64,000 nucleotides of DNA from Nitrospira sp. (GTDB taxonomy: Bacteria; Nitrospirota; Nitrospiria; Nitrospirales; Nitrospiraceae): NCBI GenBank assembly GCA_005239465.1, contig SPAW01000024.1, forward strand, positions 83,223 to 147,222. The letters run 5' to 3'. The position numbers and the translations under genes were made by a program. The notes under the pieces are model-generated. The model made no database searches. It saw only the letters and a program-made list of their open reading frames with translations, and was not told the origin of the DNA. Below, one piece after another: positions 1 through 8,275 of the stretch; within the stretch, counting starts at the first letter, position 1; every line of letters begins with the position of its first letter.

Positions 1-1622
1 GCCACAACCTCCTCGAGCTGCTTCACCTCAGCGAGGCGATCGCCCAGGGATCATCGCGGCTCGGCGCCTATGCGTATCTGTGGTTTTCCGAAAACACGAA
101 GAACTCGCAAGCTCGCTCGTTTAAGACACGGGTTGAAGAACGTCTGACGAGCCTGAACAATCGGCTGCTCTTCTTCGAACTCTGGTGGCAGAGCATCGAC
201 GAAACCAACGCCGCCCGCCTGATGGCTGATGCCGGCGATCTCCGTTATCACTTGGAGACCATCAGACGCTATAAGCCCCACACGCTCTCCGAACCGGAAG
301 AGAAAATCATTAATGTGAAGAACGTGACCGGCCGAAGCGCCGTGAATACGCTCTACGATGTGGCCACAAACGGATTTACATTTACGATGAAAGAGGGTGG
401 GAAGTCGCACACCTTCAACCGCGAAGGGTTAATGACCTACGTCCGCAGCCCCAAGACCTCCGTACGAAAGGCCGCCTACCAGGAACTCTATCGAGTGTTC
501 TCCGCTCAACGCGATCTGCTGGGGGAAATCTACAAAACCCTCGTGAACGATTGGAAATCCGAGAATCTCGGGCTCCGCCATTTTTCCTCTCCCATTGCGA
601 CTCGAAACCTAGGCAACGACATGCCCGACCAAGCCGTGGACGTATTGCTCTCGACCTGCGCGAAGAACGCCGACATCTTCCAGACCTATTTCAAATTGAA
701 AGCGAAGATCTGCAAGATCACGCCGATGAGCCGATATCACCTCTACGCGCCACACCGAACGGAAGCGAAGAAGTACAAGTACGCTGACGCCGTGGCCATG
801 GTCCTTGAAGCCTATCGCGGCTTCTCTCCCCGCCTTGCCGATCTGGCCGAGCAGGTGTTGCGAGACCGGCACATCGATGGACCGACACGCCCAGGCAAGC
901 TCGGCGGAGCCTATTGCTACAGCGTGGTTCCCGGCCTGACCCCTTATGTGATGCTGAACTACACAGGGCAAGCCCGCGACATCGCCACGATGGCGCACGA
1001 GCTCGGCCACGCCGTCCATGGGATGATGGCCAAGGACCATTCTGTCTTTACCTTCCATTCGACCCTCCCGCTGGCAGAAACGGCTTCGGTCTTTGGCGAG
1101 CGTATTCTCACCGATGCATTGATGTCCCAGGAGCGGAACAAGGCTGTTCAACAGGGGTTGCTCTTAAGCCAGCTGGATGACATCTACGCCACGGTGCTGC
1201 GGCAGGCCTATTTCGTTCGCTTTGAAAAGTTGGCACATCAGATGGTCGCAGAGGGTGCGACGGGGGACCAGCTGGCCAAGGCCTATTTAAGTGAGTTAAG
1301 GCAGCAATTCGGCAAGGTCGTGAAGGTTCCGGACGAGTTTCAGTGGGAGTGGCTCACCATCCCTCATATCTTCGCTAGTCCGTTTTACTGCTATGCATAC
1401 AGCTTTGGGAACCTGCTCGTGCTGGCTTTGTACAGACTGTACAAGGAGCAGGGTGCGGCATTTGTGCCGAAGTACCTTGATCTCCTAACCACCGGCGGCT
1501 CTCAGGCTCCTCTGAACATTCTCAGTACAGTCGGCGTCGATATGAAGTCTGAGGCCTTCTGGCAGTCGGGGTTCGACACGATTCGCGAAATGGTCGAACA
1601 GCTGGAAACGACCCTCTCGTAA
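1..1622 (+). CDS. pepF: Oligoendopeptidase F, M3 family (5' end outside window)
   Basis: Zinc metallopeptidase that cleaves oligopeptides in the cytoplasm. The reading frame is open from base 3 to the TAA at 1620-1622, so the gene begins left of the window and about 539 residues are visible. The zinc site HELGH is encoded at 996-1010, followed by the family's downstream glutamate in LAETASVFGE. The C-terminal helical part (IPHIFASPFYCYAYSFGNLL) is typical of M3B oligoendopeptidases. The first in-frame ATG inside the window, at 222, is internal, because the residues before it also match the N-terminal helical domain. The catalytic domain is complete and no frame defect is visible. Confidence 0.93.
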   Translation, partial: HNLLELLHLSEAIAQGSSRLGAYAYLWFSENTKNSQARSFKTRVEERLTSLNNRLLFFELWWQSIDETNAARLMADAGDLRYHLETIRRYKPHTLSEPEEKIINVKNVTGRSAVNTLYDVATNGFTFTMKEGGKSHTFNREGLMTYVRSPKTSVRKAAYQELYRVFSAQRDLLGEIYKTLVNDWKSENLGLRHFSSPIATRNLGNDMPDQAVDVLLSTCAKNADIFQTYFKLKAKICKITPMSRYHLYAPHRTEAKKYKYADAVAMVLEAYRGFSPRLADLAEQVLRDRHIDGPTRPGKLGGAYCYSVVPGLTPYVMLNYTGQARDIATMAHELGHAVHGMMAKDHSVFTFHSTLPLAETASVFGERILTDALMSQERNKAVQQGLLLSQLDDIYATVLRQAYFVRFEKLAHQMVAEGATGDQLAKAYLSELRQQFGKVVKVPDEFQWEWLTIPHIFASPFYCYAYSFGNLLVLALYRLYKEQGAAFVPKYLDLLTTGGSQAPLNILSTVGVDMKSEAFWQSGFDTIREMVEQLETTLS

Positions 1623-1680
1623 CTTACCTCTTTTCGACAGGACAAGCGAAAAGCCTCGCCCTTGGCCTTCCGGAAGGGGC

Positions 1681-1709
1681 TTGACAGAATGCCGACATGA
1701 TGGCATACT
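1681..1709 (+). promoter_or_regulatory. Sigma-70-type promoter of the bfd gene
   Basis: A consensus -35 hexamer TTGACA (1681-1686) is separated by 17 bases from CATACT (1704-1709), which keeps four of six -10 bases. Transcription would begin near 1716, about 28 bases before the bfd ATG. An ATGCC/GGCAT inverted repeat lies in the spacer. The call is from sequence only. Confidence 0.6.
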
Positions 1710-1728
1710 GATAATGCTTCTCATAATC
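1710..1728 (+). promoter_or_regulatory. Fur-box-like operator in the bfd promoter
   Basis: The 19 bases GATAATGCTTCTCATAATC match the classical Fur consensus (GATAATGATAATCATTATC) at 15 of 19 positions and form a near-palindrome. The site covers the expected transcription start of the promoter at 1681-1709, so a bound ferric repressor would block initiation. This fits bfd genes, which are commonly induced by iron limitation. Binding is inferred. Confidence 0.6.
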
Positions 1729-1743
1729 GTCACAAAGGTTATC

Positions 1744-2103
1744 ATGTACGTATGCCTGTGCAACGGGATCACTGAGTCGGATGTCCGTGAGGCCGGAAGA
1801 GCAGGGCTCGTGATGCCCTGCCAGCTCAAATCGATGTTCGGACTCAAGCAGAGTGGCTGCTGCGGCCGCTGTGCCAAGAACATCCACGAATTTGTCGAAA
1901 TTGCCGTTCAGGAGCATCGGCTTCCTGTCCCAGCACTGCAGACCGGTAAACTTCCCCTTAGTCATCAGCCAACACGAATCTGTGCGAATCCGCCGCATGG
2001 TTCTTCCGATCCAGAGAAACTACACTGGACAGTCATCGACTCGGATGCTCTGGGACCGCGCTGTGGTTCTAGGAAAGGAGTTACTGCGAGGACGCTGCCC
2101 TGA
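1744..2103 (+). CDS. bfd: Bacterioferritin-associated ferredoxin-like [2Fe-2S] protein
   Basis: Small cytoplasmic [2Fe-2S] protein. The known role of Bfd is to reduce bacterioferritin cores so that stored iron is released. The cluster ligands appear as CLC near residues 4-6 and CGRC near residues 40-43, the usual CxC...CxxC arrangement. The ATG at 1744 has AAAGG upstream and sits directly behind a Fur-box-like site. The Bfd core takes about 65 residues, while this frame runs to 119, so the last 50 residues are an unusual tail without a recognisable domain. The 3' end overlaps the convergent flavodoxin-like gene by 23 bases, so the tail may be a run-through caused by a lost stop. Confidence 0.8.
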   Translation: MYVCLCNGITESDVREAGRAGLVMPCQLKSMFGLKQSGCCGRCAKNIHEFVEIAVQEHRLPVPALQTGKLPLSHQPTRICANPPHGSSDPEKLHWTVIDSDALGPRCGSRKGVTARTLP

Positions 2104-2692
2104 TGAGCTTCGCAATATCGGCCACGCGGCGGCCTAAGACTTTGGCATCGGCCAGTTCCTTGTTATCGATCCCCGGACTGTCGCCTTCTGTCGTGGCGGA
2201 TGCCCCAAACGCCCCACCTCCGCTGACCACAATCATTTGATTGCCCAGCATCGCGGCAAGAATGGTCAACATCGTGATCTCCTTGCCGCTGGAGATCTGC
2301 CCTCCGGTGGCGAAGGCAGCCCCGACCTTGTTCTTCATCTTGAAGTCGGGAAAGACGCCGAACTTGAACTGCCAGTTATCGAAAAAGGTCTTGACCTCTC
2401 CCGACATGTTGGACCAATAGACCGGCGAGCCGACGATCACAGCGTCGGAAGAGAAAAGATCCTCTGCTGTAACCTGACCGACTCGTTTGAGCAACACCTC
2501 CGTCCCTGGGACCGTCTTGGCCCCATCGACTACCGCTTCCGCCATACGCTCCGTATTTCCTGATAGGGAATGATAGGTCACCAGGACCTTGACCGATTGC
2601 GGAGCTTCTTCCGCCCAGGACCAGAAAGAAATACCGCTCCAGATAATCGCGAAGGTAAGTACGGCGGTACAAACGAATCTTGTATTATTCAT
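2081..2692 (-). CDS. Exported flavodoxin-fold / WrbA-like NAD(P)H:quinone oxidoreductase
   Basis: FMN-binding flavodoxin-fold protein, probably reducing quinones by two electrons. After an N-terminal hydrophobic segment (FVCTAVLTFAIIWSGISFW) comes the phosphate-binding loop YHSLSGNTERMAEAV. GSPVYWSNMSGEVKTFFDN and the late SGGGAFGAS segment are typical of WrbA-type flavodoxins. The ATG at 2692 is preferred because it places the hydrophobic segment right at the N-terminus as a signal peptide or anchor; an upstream ATG at 2752 would add 20 non-conserved residues. An exported or membrane-anchored WrbA-like protein is less usual than the cytosolic form. The electron donor is unknown. Confidence 0.8.
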   Translation of the reverse strand: MNNTRFVCTAVLTFAIIWSGISFWSWAEEAPQSVKVLVTYHSLSGNTERMAEAVVDGAKTVPGTEVLLKRVGQVTAEDLFSSDAVIVGSPVYWSNMSGEVKTFFDNWQFKFGVFPDFKMKNKVGAAFATGGQISSGKEITMLTILAAMLGNQMIVVSGGGAFGASATTEGDSPGIDNKELADAKVLGRRVADIAKLIRAASSQ

Positions 2693-2796
2693 GGTGAGGT
2701 CAATGCGGGCGCTCGATCTGCCGAGGTTCACGATTTCAGCAACCACCCACATCGTACTTATGGAAGCAATGAATCGCCGGGGAGGACCGATGCTAC

Positions 2797-2982
2797 CTAG
2801 CGCCGAATCGTCTCTTCTTCCATGTGCTCTTCAACCGACACTTCCGTCAATGTCCCGCGGTAGGCACAGCGATGACAACGGATCCGCCACTCTTCGATCC
2901 ACTTTTCTTGAACATAGGACTGACGGCACGTGGGGCACACGAAGACCCCCTTCTTATAGAGCACCCGACGCTTCTCTTGCAT
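2797..2982 (-). CDS. Small zinc-ribbon protein, 61 aa
   Basis: Short hypothetical protein with two CxxC pairs (CPTC and CHRC) about 20 residues apart, which would bind one zinc ion as a ribbon. The acidic C-terminus ends EEHMEEETIRR. The ATG at 2982 has GAGG seven bases upstream and is preferred to the upstream in-frame start at 3039. No enzymatic domain is visible. A nucleic-acid-binding or regulatory role is possible but not shown. It is the only gene between the flavodoxin-like gene and the DUF192 gene and is oriented with the former. Confidence 0.6.
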   Translation of the reverse strand: MQEKRRVLYKKGVFVCPTCRQSYVQEKWIEEWRIRCHRCAYRGTLTEVSVEEHMEEETIRR

Positions 2983-3124
2983 CGCATCCTCTTCCCAAAA
3001 GCCACCTGGAGCATGGCACACCGTCTGTCGGGATTGCAAGATTTACAAGGAGGAAAACCGCCCAGCCCCACTACTCCTGGAGCACTTTCTTGACTCAATA
3101 TAACCTGACCGTTACGATGCGTTC

Positions 3125-3601
3125 ATGCGCCTCGGAATCCTTCTGGTTGGTCTCGTATCTTTTTCGATTGTCGGATCGCCCCTGGGTGAAACGACGTCCG
3201 TTAGCCTGGCCGCGGATTCTAGACTGATTCCGATCCACACCCCCTCAGGCATCATCATCCAGGCTGAGATTGCCGACTCACCGCAAAAACGCGCCACCGG
3301 TCTCATGTTCCGAGATCACCTGAAGAAGGACCATGGCATGTTGTTCTTCTTCCGCGAACCGCAAGCCTGGACGTTTTGGATGAAGAACACGAAGATCGCC
3401 CTCGACCTCATCTGGCTGGACGGCAAGAAACGGGTCATTCACATTGAGCAGAACGTTCCGATTTGCACCAGGACCGATGACTCCTGCCCCCAATATCGGT
3501 CGAATAGTGATGACGCCATGTTCGTGCTGGAAATCGCCGGTGGTACAGTGGATGGATACAAGATCGAGAAGGGGTCAAAACTGCAGTTCGCCCAGCCTTA
3601 A
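3125..3601 (+). CDS. DUF192 family exported protein
   Basis: 158-residue member of the DUF192 family, a small beta-rich fold of unknown biochemical role. The first 30 residues form a Sec-type signal peptide (MRLGILLVGLVSFSIVG, then SLAA), so the mature protein is periplasmic. Family hallmarks are RATGLMFRDHL, GMLFFF, AWTFWMKNT and the closing DGYKIEKGSKLQF. A cysteine pair in the middle (PICTRTDDSCPQY) could form a disulfide. The TAA stop lies inside the left arm of the palindromic element that follows. Confidence 0.87.
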   Translation: MRLGILLVGLVSFSIVGSPLGETTSVSLAADSRLIPIHTPSGIIIQAEIADSPQKRATGLMFRDHLKKDHGMLFFFREPQAWTFWMKNTKIALDLIWLDGKKRVIHIEQNVPICTRTDDSCPQYRSNSDDAMFVLEIAGGTVDGYKIEKGSKLQFAQP

Positions 3602-3795
3602 CCCACATTACTCACGAGCAGTTCTGCTGCAATCGCAGATTCGCTGCTGCGACAAATCTGTCGGCGGGCGTGCTCGCCGCTCAGTCCCTCAACGTACTGT
3701 TCAAGTACGTCTCGGGCCCTCCCGGCTGTGCTTGCCCGTCTCGCGACGCGACCCCGCGATTTCGCGACGCACTGCTCGTGAATAATGCGGGTTAA
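3599..3795. repeat. Palindromic MITE-like element between DUF192 and rel genes
   Basis: The 24-base left arm at 3599-3622 (TAACCCACATTACTCACGAG...) and the right arm at 3772-3795 are inverted repeats with two mismatches. An inner hairpin ACGTACTGTTCAAGTACGT lies near the middle. The left arm begins exactly at the TAA of the DUF192 gene, and the right arm ends 27 bases before the stop of the convergent rel gene. No open frame inside is convincing. It is one of four elements of similar build in this window and may act as a two-way terminator. Confidence 0.7.
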
Positions 3796-3821
3796 CGCAT
3801 TCTTTTTTCAGCTCCGCCTTC

Positions 3822-6017
3822 TCATGATTTTTCCTGCCAAGACCGAACGCGTCGCGCGGTAATGACTCCTTCCACCCGTTCAATAGCTTTCAGCACGCGG
3901 TTCAGATGGGCCGTGTCGGCAATCTCCACCACGAAATCCAGCTCCGCCTTGCGGTCTTCACGAGTGATGATTTCAGCGCGACTGATATTCGCGTGGCATT
4001 CGGCAATGGCTGAGGAGACGTTCGCTAACACGCCGGTCTTATCTTCGGCAATCACGGCAACTTTTACGGCATGCTGACCGGGTGTGGCGGTATCCCACTC
4101 CACTTCCACCAACCGTTCTCGATCATAGTCCATCGCTTCCAGGTTGGGACAATCGACTGCATGGATCGTCAGCCCTCGTCCACGGGTGATGTACCCCAAT
4201 ATCCGATCGCCAGGAACAGGATTGCAGCAGCGGGACAACTGCATTAACAAATCCCGCGCCCCCTTCACCTGAACGCCCTTCTCCCCTCCCTTACTACTGG
4301 GAGCCTTGGCGGGGCTCAGCGGCTTTCCCGCGTCCGGCGCGCCGCCAGGCGCGGGAGCGACCAACCTCCCGAGGATCTGGGCCGTCGCGATATGTCCGAA
4401 CCCGACCGCTGCAGCCAGCTCATCGGCCGTCTCATATCCTTCTTGCCGGGCAACCTCAAGAAGCTGATCGGACTTCAGGGCCTGAGCCGGCGCCAATCCA
4501 TGGCGTCGCAGCTCCGACTCCAGCAAACGACGGCCGATTTCAAGGCTCCGCTTCTGCTCTTCGGCCTTGATCCAATGTTTGATCTTGGTCTTTGCGCGCG
4601 ACGTGCGAACAAATTTGAGCCAGTCCTTGTGCGGAGTCTGGTTGGGCAACGTCAGGATTTCGACCGTGTCCCCACTCGCGACCTGATGCTTCAGCGGTAC
4701 AATCTTCCCGTTGACCTTGGCGCCCACACAGTGGTCGCCCACTTCGGTGTGAATGGCGTAGGCAAAGTCGACCGGCGTCGATCCCTTGGGCAACTCTTTC
4801 ACCGTTCCCTTGGGCGTGAATACATAGACAACGTCGTGGAACAGCTCGAGTTTGACCGAGTCCATGAATTGCCGGTTGTCGGGCAAATCCTTTTGCCATT
4901 CGATAAACTGCCTCAGCCAGCCAAAGGCCTTGCTGTCTTTGTCATCGACCCGCCCCTGCTCCTTGTATTTCCAATGGGCTGCGATTCCATATTCGGCTAC
5001 ACGGTGCATCTCATCCGTCCGAATCTGAAACTCCACATGCTCGCCTTTCGGTCCCACGACGGTCGTATGGATCGATTGGTAGAGATTGGATTTGGGAATC
5101 GCGATGTAGTCTTTGAAACGGCCAGGGAGCGGGCGCCACAGCGAATGGATCACACCGAGCACCGCATAGCAATTCATCTTCGTGTCGGTGATGATCCGCA
5201 ACGCGGTGATATCGTAGACCTCCTCAAACGAGATCGACTGCTTATTCATCTTCTGGTAGATGCCATAGAGATGCTTGGGCCGGCCGTAGACCGCGCCGAC
5301 CAGTCCGTTCTCCGCCAGAGCCTTGTCAACGAGCGTGCTGACTTCCTGAATGTACTGCTGCCGGTCCTCATCCCGCTTCGCCACACATACGCGCAAGGTT
5401 TCATAGACATCCGGCTTCAGATGCTTCAAGCACAGGTTTTCGAGTTCGTTCTTCACCCAACCAATCCCGATGCGATTCGCCAAGGGCGCATAGATCTCCA
5501 GCGTCTCCTGCGCAATTTCCTGACGCTTACTCTCGCTGAGATGTTCAAGCGTGCGCATGTTGTGGAGTCGATCAGCGAGCTTGATGATCACGACGCGAAT
5601 ATCATCCGCCATCGAGAGCACCATCTTGCGAAAGTTTTCCGCCTGCTTTTCTTCGGAGCTCTTGAACGTGATCTTTCCGATCTTGGTGACGCCATCAACG
5701 AGATGGACCACCTCTTTGCCGAATTCCCGTTCGAGTTCAACAGCCGTCGCCACCGTGTCTTCCAACGTATCGTGGAGCAGCCCGGCCACCACCGCCGCCA
5801 CATCAGTCTTGAGCAGGGTCAACACGCCAGCCACCGCGACTGGATGTTGCACATAGGGCTCTCCTGAACGCCGCGTCTGGCCCTCATGGGCCTTGGCGGA
5901 GAACTCGTAGGCCTTGCGGACCATACCGAGATCCGCATCCGGCTGATAACTCCGAAGTCGGCCCAGCAACTGTTCGATATCGGTGACTGTTTCGTACACC
6001 ATAAGTCCGCTATTCAC
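3822..6017 (-). CDS. rel: Bifunctional (p)ppGpp synthetase/hydrolase, RelA/SpoT family
   Basis: Makes and degrades the stringent-response alarmone (p)ppGpp. Domain order: HD hydrolase (about 30-170) with intact LLHDTLEDT; RelA synthetase (about 240-350) with YDITALRIITDT, FKDYIAIPKSNLYQSIHT and EFQIRT; TGS (about 395-455); a conserved linker (SRCCNPVPGDRILGYITRG); C-terminal ACT domain (VAVIAEDKTGVLANVSSAIA). At 731 residues it is of normal length, and the intact HD motif indicates that both activities are retained. The frame opens with GTG at 6017, overlapping recJ by 8 bases; an ATG at 6002 is an equally good start. Translation is probably coupled to recJ. Confidence 0.95.
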   Translation of the reverse strand: MNSGLMVYETVTDIEQLLGRLRSYQPDADLGMVRKAYEFSAKAHEGQTRRSGEPYVQHPVAVAGVLTLLKTDVAAVVAGLLHDTLEDTVATAVELEREFGKEVVHLVDGVTKIGKITFKSSEEKQAENFRKMVLSMADDIRVVIIKLADRLHNMRTLEHLSESKRQEIAQETLEIYAPLANRIGIGWVKNELENLCLKHLKPDVYETLRVCVAKRDEDRQQYIQEVSTLVDKALAENGLVGAVYGRPKHLYGIYQKMNKQSISFEEVYDITALRIITDTKMNCYAVLGVIHSLWRPLPGRFKDYIAIPKSNLYQSIHTTVVGPKGEHVEFQIRTDEMHRVAEYGIAAHWKYKEQGRVDDKDSKAFGWLRQFIEWQKDLPDNRQFMDSVKLELFHDVVYVFTPKGTVKELPKGSTPVDFAYAIHTEVGDHCVGAKVNGKIVPLKHQVASGDTVEILTLPNQTPHKDWLKFVRTSRAKTKIKHWIKAEEQKRSLEIGRRLLESELRRHGLAPAQALKSDQLLEVARQEGYETADELAAAVGFGHIATAQILGRLVAPAPGGAPDAGKPLSPAKAPSSKGGEKGVQVKGARDLLMQLSRCCNPVPGDRILGYITRGRGLTIHAVDCPNLEAMDYDRERLVEVEWDTATPGQHAVKVAVIAEDKTGVLANVSSAIAECHANISRAEIITREDRKAELDFVVEIADTAHLNRVLKAIERVEGVITARRVRSWQEKS

Positions 6018-7707
6018 TGGCCGTGGGACGCATGTCGCGGATACGCAACTGAATCCGATCCAGCCCGTTCCAATGGTTCAATTCAGGAGTAAACGCTACA
6101 TCCACGGGAGTCCTGAGAGAGAGGCCCTGCTCTTCGAGGGATTTCATTCCGAACCCGATACTGTCGAAAGCGAGTGACCGCCCTTGCCGGAGCGTCAACT
6201 TGAGATGCTTCTCACCCACGACGCGGGCATTCATGATCTCAAGCCGTTTCCCCGCGAACATGGGCTCCGGATTGCCGGCCCCGAAGGGATGTAACGTGTC
6301 AATCTCCTGCAGGAGGCGAAGTGTCACTTCATCCAACCTCACTTCAGAATCAACGTGAAGCGTAGGGACATTCTGTGTGGCCTGGGCCCATACACCGGCC
6401 AACGCGGCAAATCGCTCGGCAAAATCCGGAAGTCGGTCTTCTTGTATGGTCACCCCAGCCGCACTGGGATGCCCACCGAATGCCACAAGCAGATCGCGGC
6501 AGGACGCCAAACCCTCATAGAGATTAAATCCTGGAACGGTGCGGGCCGACCCCTTGCCGATTCCCTTGTCATTAATGGCGATGACAATCGCCGGCCGATG
6601 AAATCGCTCAACGAGACGCGCCGCCACAATCCCAACCACGCCAAGATGCCATTGTCGAGAGGCCAGCACGATGGCGCTGGGCACTTCGCGTGCTTCCACC
6701 TGGGCAAGAGCCTCCTGCATGATCTCGGACTCAAGTTGCTGACGAGCGTGATTCAATTGTTCAAGATGCTCGGCAAGCTGCTTCGCTTCCGATTCAGATT
6801 CCGTCGTGAGCAGCTGGACCCCCTTGATCGCATCATCCAGGCGCCCTGCCGCGTTCAACCTGGGGGCGAGCTTAAATGCGATCGTTTCCGTCGTGCAGGC
6901 CCTGATCACCCCAGACACCAGCTTCAACGCTCTGATGCCGCAACGCGTCCCGCGCGAGAGTTGTGTCAACCCTTCGCGCACAAAGGCGCGATTCTCATCC
7001 TGCAACGGCACCACGTCGGCAATAGTCGAGAGTGCCACCAAGTCCAATAGTGAATCAACGGGCACCGACCCCGGCCCATACTTCGCATGGTACGCACTGG
7101 CCACCTTGTACGCCAGGCCGCCCGAGCACAACCCGTTGAACGGATACTGCGCGTCGCGCCGATGGGGATTCATCACGGCCAGAGCCGGGGGCAATTCCTC
7201 ATCGGTCTGGTGATGGTCCGTCACGATGACATCGAGCCCAAGTTGATTGGCCAGCGCAACCTCACGATGCGACGTGGAACCGCAATCCGACGTCACGAGC
7301 AACGTCACCCCCTCGACTACCAGTTTTCGGATCGCGTTCTCGTTGAGTCCGTACCCCTCACGGAGTCGATGCGGAACATAGGCGCACACATTCGCGCCAA
7401 GCCTGCGGAAGAAGGAAAGGTAGATGCTGGTCGCCGACATGCCGTCGACATCGTAGTCGCCATAGAAACAGACGCGTTCTTGCCGACTCATCGCCTGATG
7501 AAGACGATCCACAGCCCGTTCCATGTCTGGAATCAAAAAGGGGTCATGTGAGCGGATAGGGGACATCCACGCGGTCGCTTGATCAAGGGTGGTCACCCCG
7601 CGAGCGAGCAGCAACGAGGCCGTGGCCGAGGAAATCGACAGAGCCTGGGCCAAGGCCGCCTGTTGAGCGGGATCGATATTGCGAAAGACCCAAAGCTTGG
7701 ACTTCAT
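6010..7707 (-). CDS. recJ: Single-stranded-DNA-specific exonuclease RecJ
   Basis: 5'-3' single-strand exonuclease acting in recombination and mismatch or base-excision repair. The DHH-family metal motifs are present: DYDVDGMSA (motif I), TSDCGS and VTDHHQTDEELP (the DHH signature), followed by the DHHA1 domain with AFGGHPSAAGVTI. At 565 residues it matches typical bacterial RecJ. The C-terminal oligonucleotide-binding portion (LKLTLRQGRSLAFDSIGFGM) is complete. It is immediately upstream of, and overlaps, the rel gene, so the two are likely co-transcribed. Confidence 0.95.
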   Translation of the reverse strand: MKSKLWVFRNIDPAQQAALAQALSISSATASLLLARGVTTLDQATAWMSPIRSHDPFLIPDMERAVDRLHQAMSRQERVCFYGDYDVDGMSATSIYLSFFRRLGANVCAYVPHRLREGYGLNENAIRKLVVEGVTLLVTSDCGSTSHREVALANQLGLDVIVTDHHQTDEELPPALAVMNPHRRDAQYPFNGLCSGGLAYKVASAYHAKYGPGSVPVDSLLDLVALSTIADVVPLQDENRAFVREGLTQLSRGTRCGIRALKLVSGVIRACTTETIAFKLAPRLNAAGRLDDAIKGVQLLTTESESEAKQLAEHLEQLNHARQQLESEIMQEALAQVEAREVPSAIVLASRQWHLGVVGIVAARLVERFHRPAIVIAINDKGIGKGSARTVPGFNLYEGLASCRDLLVAFGGHPSAAGVTIQEDRLPDFAERFAALAGVWAQATQNVPTLHVDSEVRLDEVTLRLLQEIDTLHPFGAGNPEPMFAGKRLEIMNARVVGEKHLKLTLRQGRSLAFDSIGFGMKSLEEQGLSLRTPVDVAFTPELNHWNGLDRIQLRIRDMRPTASE

Positions 7708-7914
7708 ACTTGCCTCATCGTGGGCCTAAGCCTTCTTGGGAGCTAACTTATCGGGATTTAAGGGGATGGTAATGGCTCCCCTCCCCTTTGTCAAACCGGT
7801 CGAGCTAAACCGAAACCACTGCCGTATAAGGAGTAATCTGCGAACGATGGCGCTGCGGAGGGAGTGCGGATGAAGGCGTAGAAAGCGGAAAGAGAAACGC
7901 GAACTGCTCGGACG

Positions 7915-8112
7915 CTATTCCCCTCCCTTTTGAACGTAGTTCTTCACGAATTCTTCAGCGTTCTTTTCAAGCACATCGTCGATATCGTCGACGAGCTTAT
8001 CGATGTCTTCCTTAATCTTCTTGCCGGCCTCGACGACTTTGGGATTCGCCTTAACCTCGTCCTTGGCCTGGGGCTCGCGTTTCGGCTCTTGTTTGCGCTC
8101 CTGTTTTTCCAT
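7915..8112 (-). CDS. pup: Pup-like prokaryotic ubiquitin-like protein
   Basis: 65-residue protein with a lysine/glutamate-rich, probably disordered N-terminal half and a C-terminal half matching prokaryotic ubiquitin-like proteins: DIDDVLEKNAEEFVKNYVQK followed by GGE. In actinobacteria Pup is ligated through its C-terminal glutamate to lysines of target proteins, marking them for the proteasome. Here the last residue is already Glu, so a deamidase step would not be needed. The ATG at 8112 is chosen because GGAGGTG lies just upstream; an in-frame start at 8139 is possible. Ligase (PafA-like), ATPase and proteasome genes are not visible in this window. Nitrospirota members are known to carry Pup/UBact-type proteins. 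Confidence 0.85.
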   Translation of the reverse strand: MEKQERKQEPKREPQAKDEVKANPKVVEAGKKIKEDIDKLVDDIDDVLEKNAEEFVKNYVQKGGE

Positions 8113-8177
8113 CCGAGCACCTCCCGTGATTCGGGGCAACTCTCGTGGATCAACGCTGCGCGTGATCCCTTGCGCAC

Positions 8178-8207
8178 AACTTACTCCAGGGTCCGCAAGC
8201 CCGTCAA
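8178..8207 (-). promoter_or_regulatory. Possible promoter of the pup-like gene
   Basis: On the minus strand TTGACG (8207-8202) is followed after 18 bases by TAAGTT (8183-8178), about 65 bases before the pup ATG. The -35 is near consensus and the -10 is weak. It suggests that pup can be expressed separately from the upstream pyrophosphatase gene. Confidence 0.35.
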
Positions 8208-8275
8208 GCCAAGCAAGAAAACGTGAACCGTCATTCGTGAAGCGTATCTCGCGAACAACGAGATTCGCGTGCTCG

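Noticed and set aside
4392..5867. Long frame (about 490 codons) on the plus strand antisense to rel
   Set aside because: It is the complement of a fully conserved RelA/SpoT gene; the predicted product has no domain order and is a by-product of high GC codon use.
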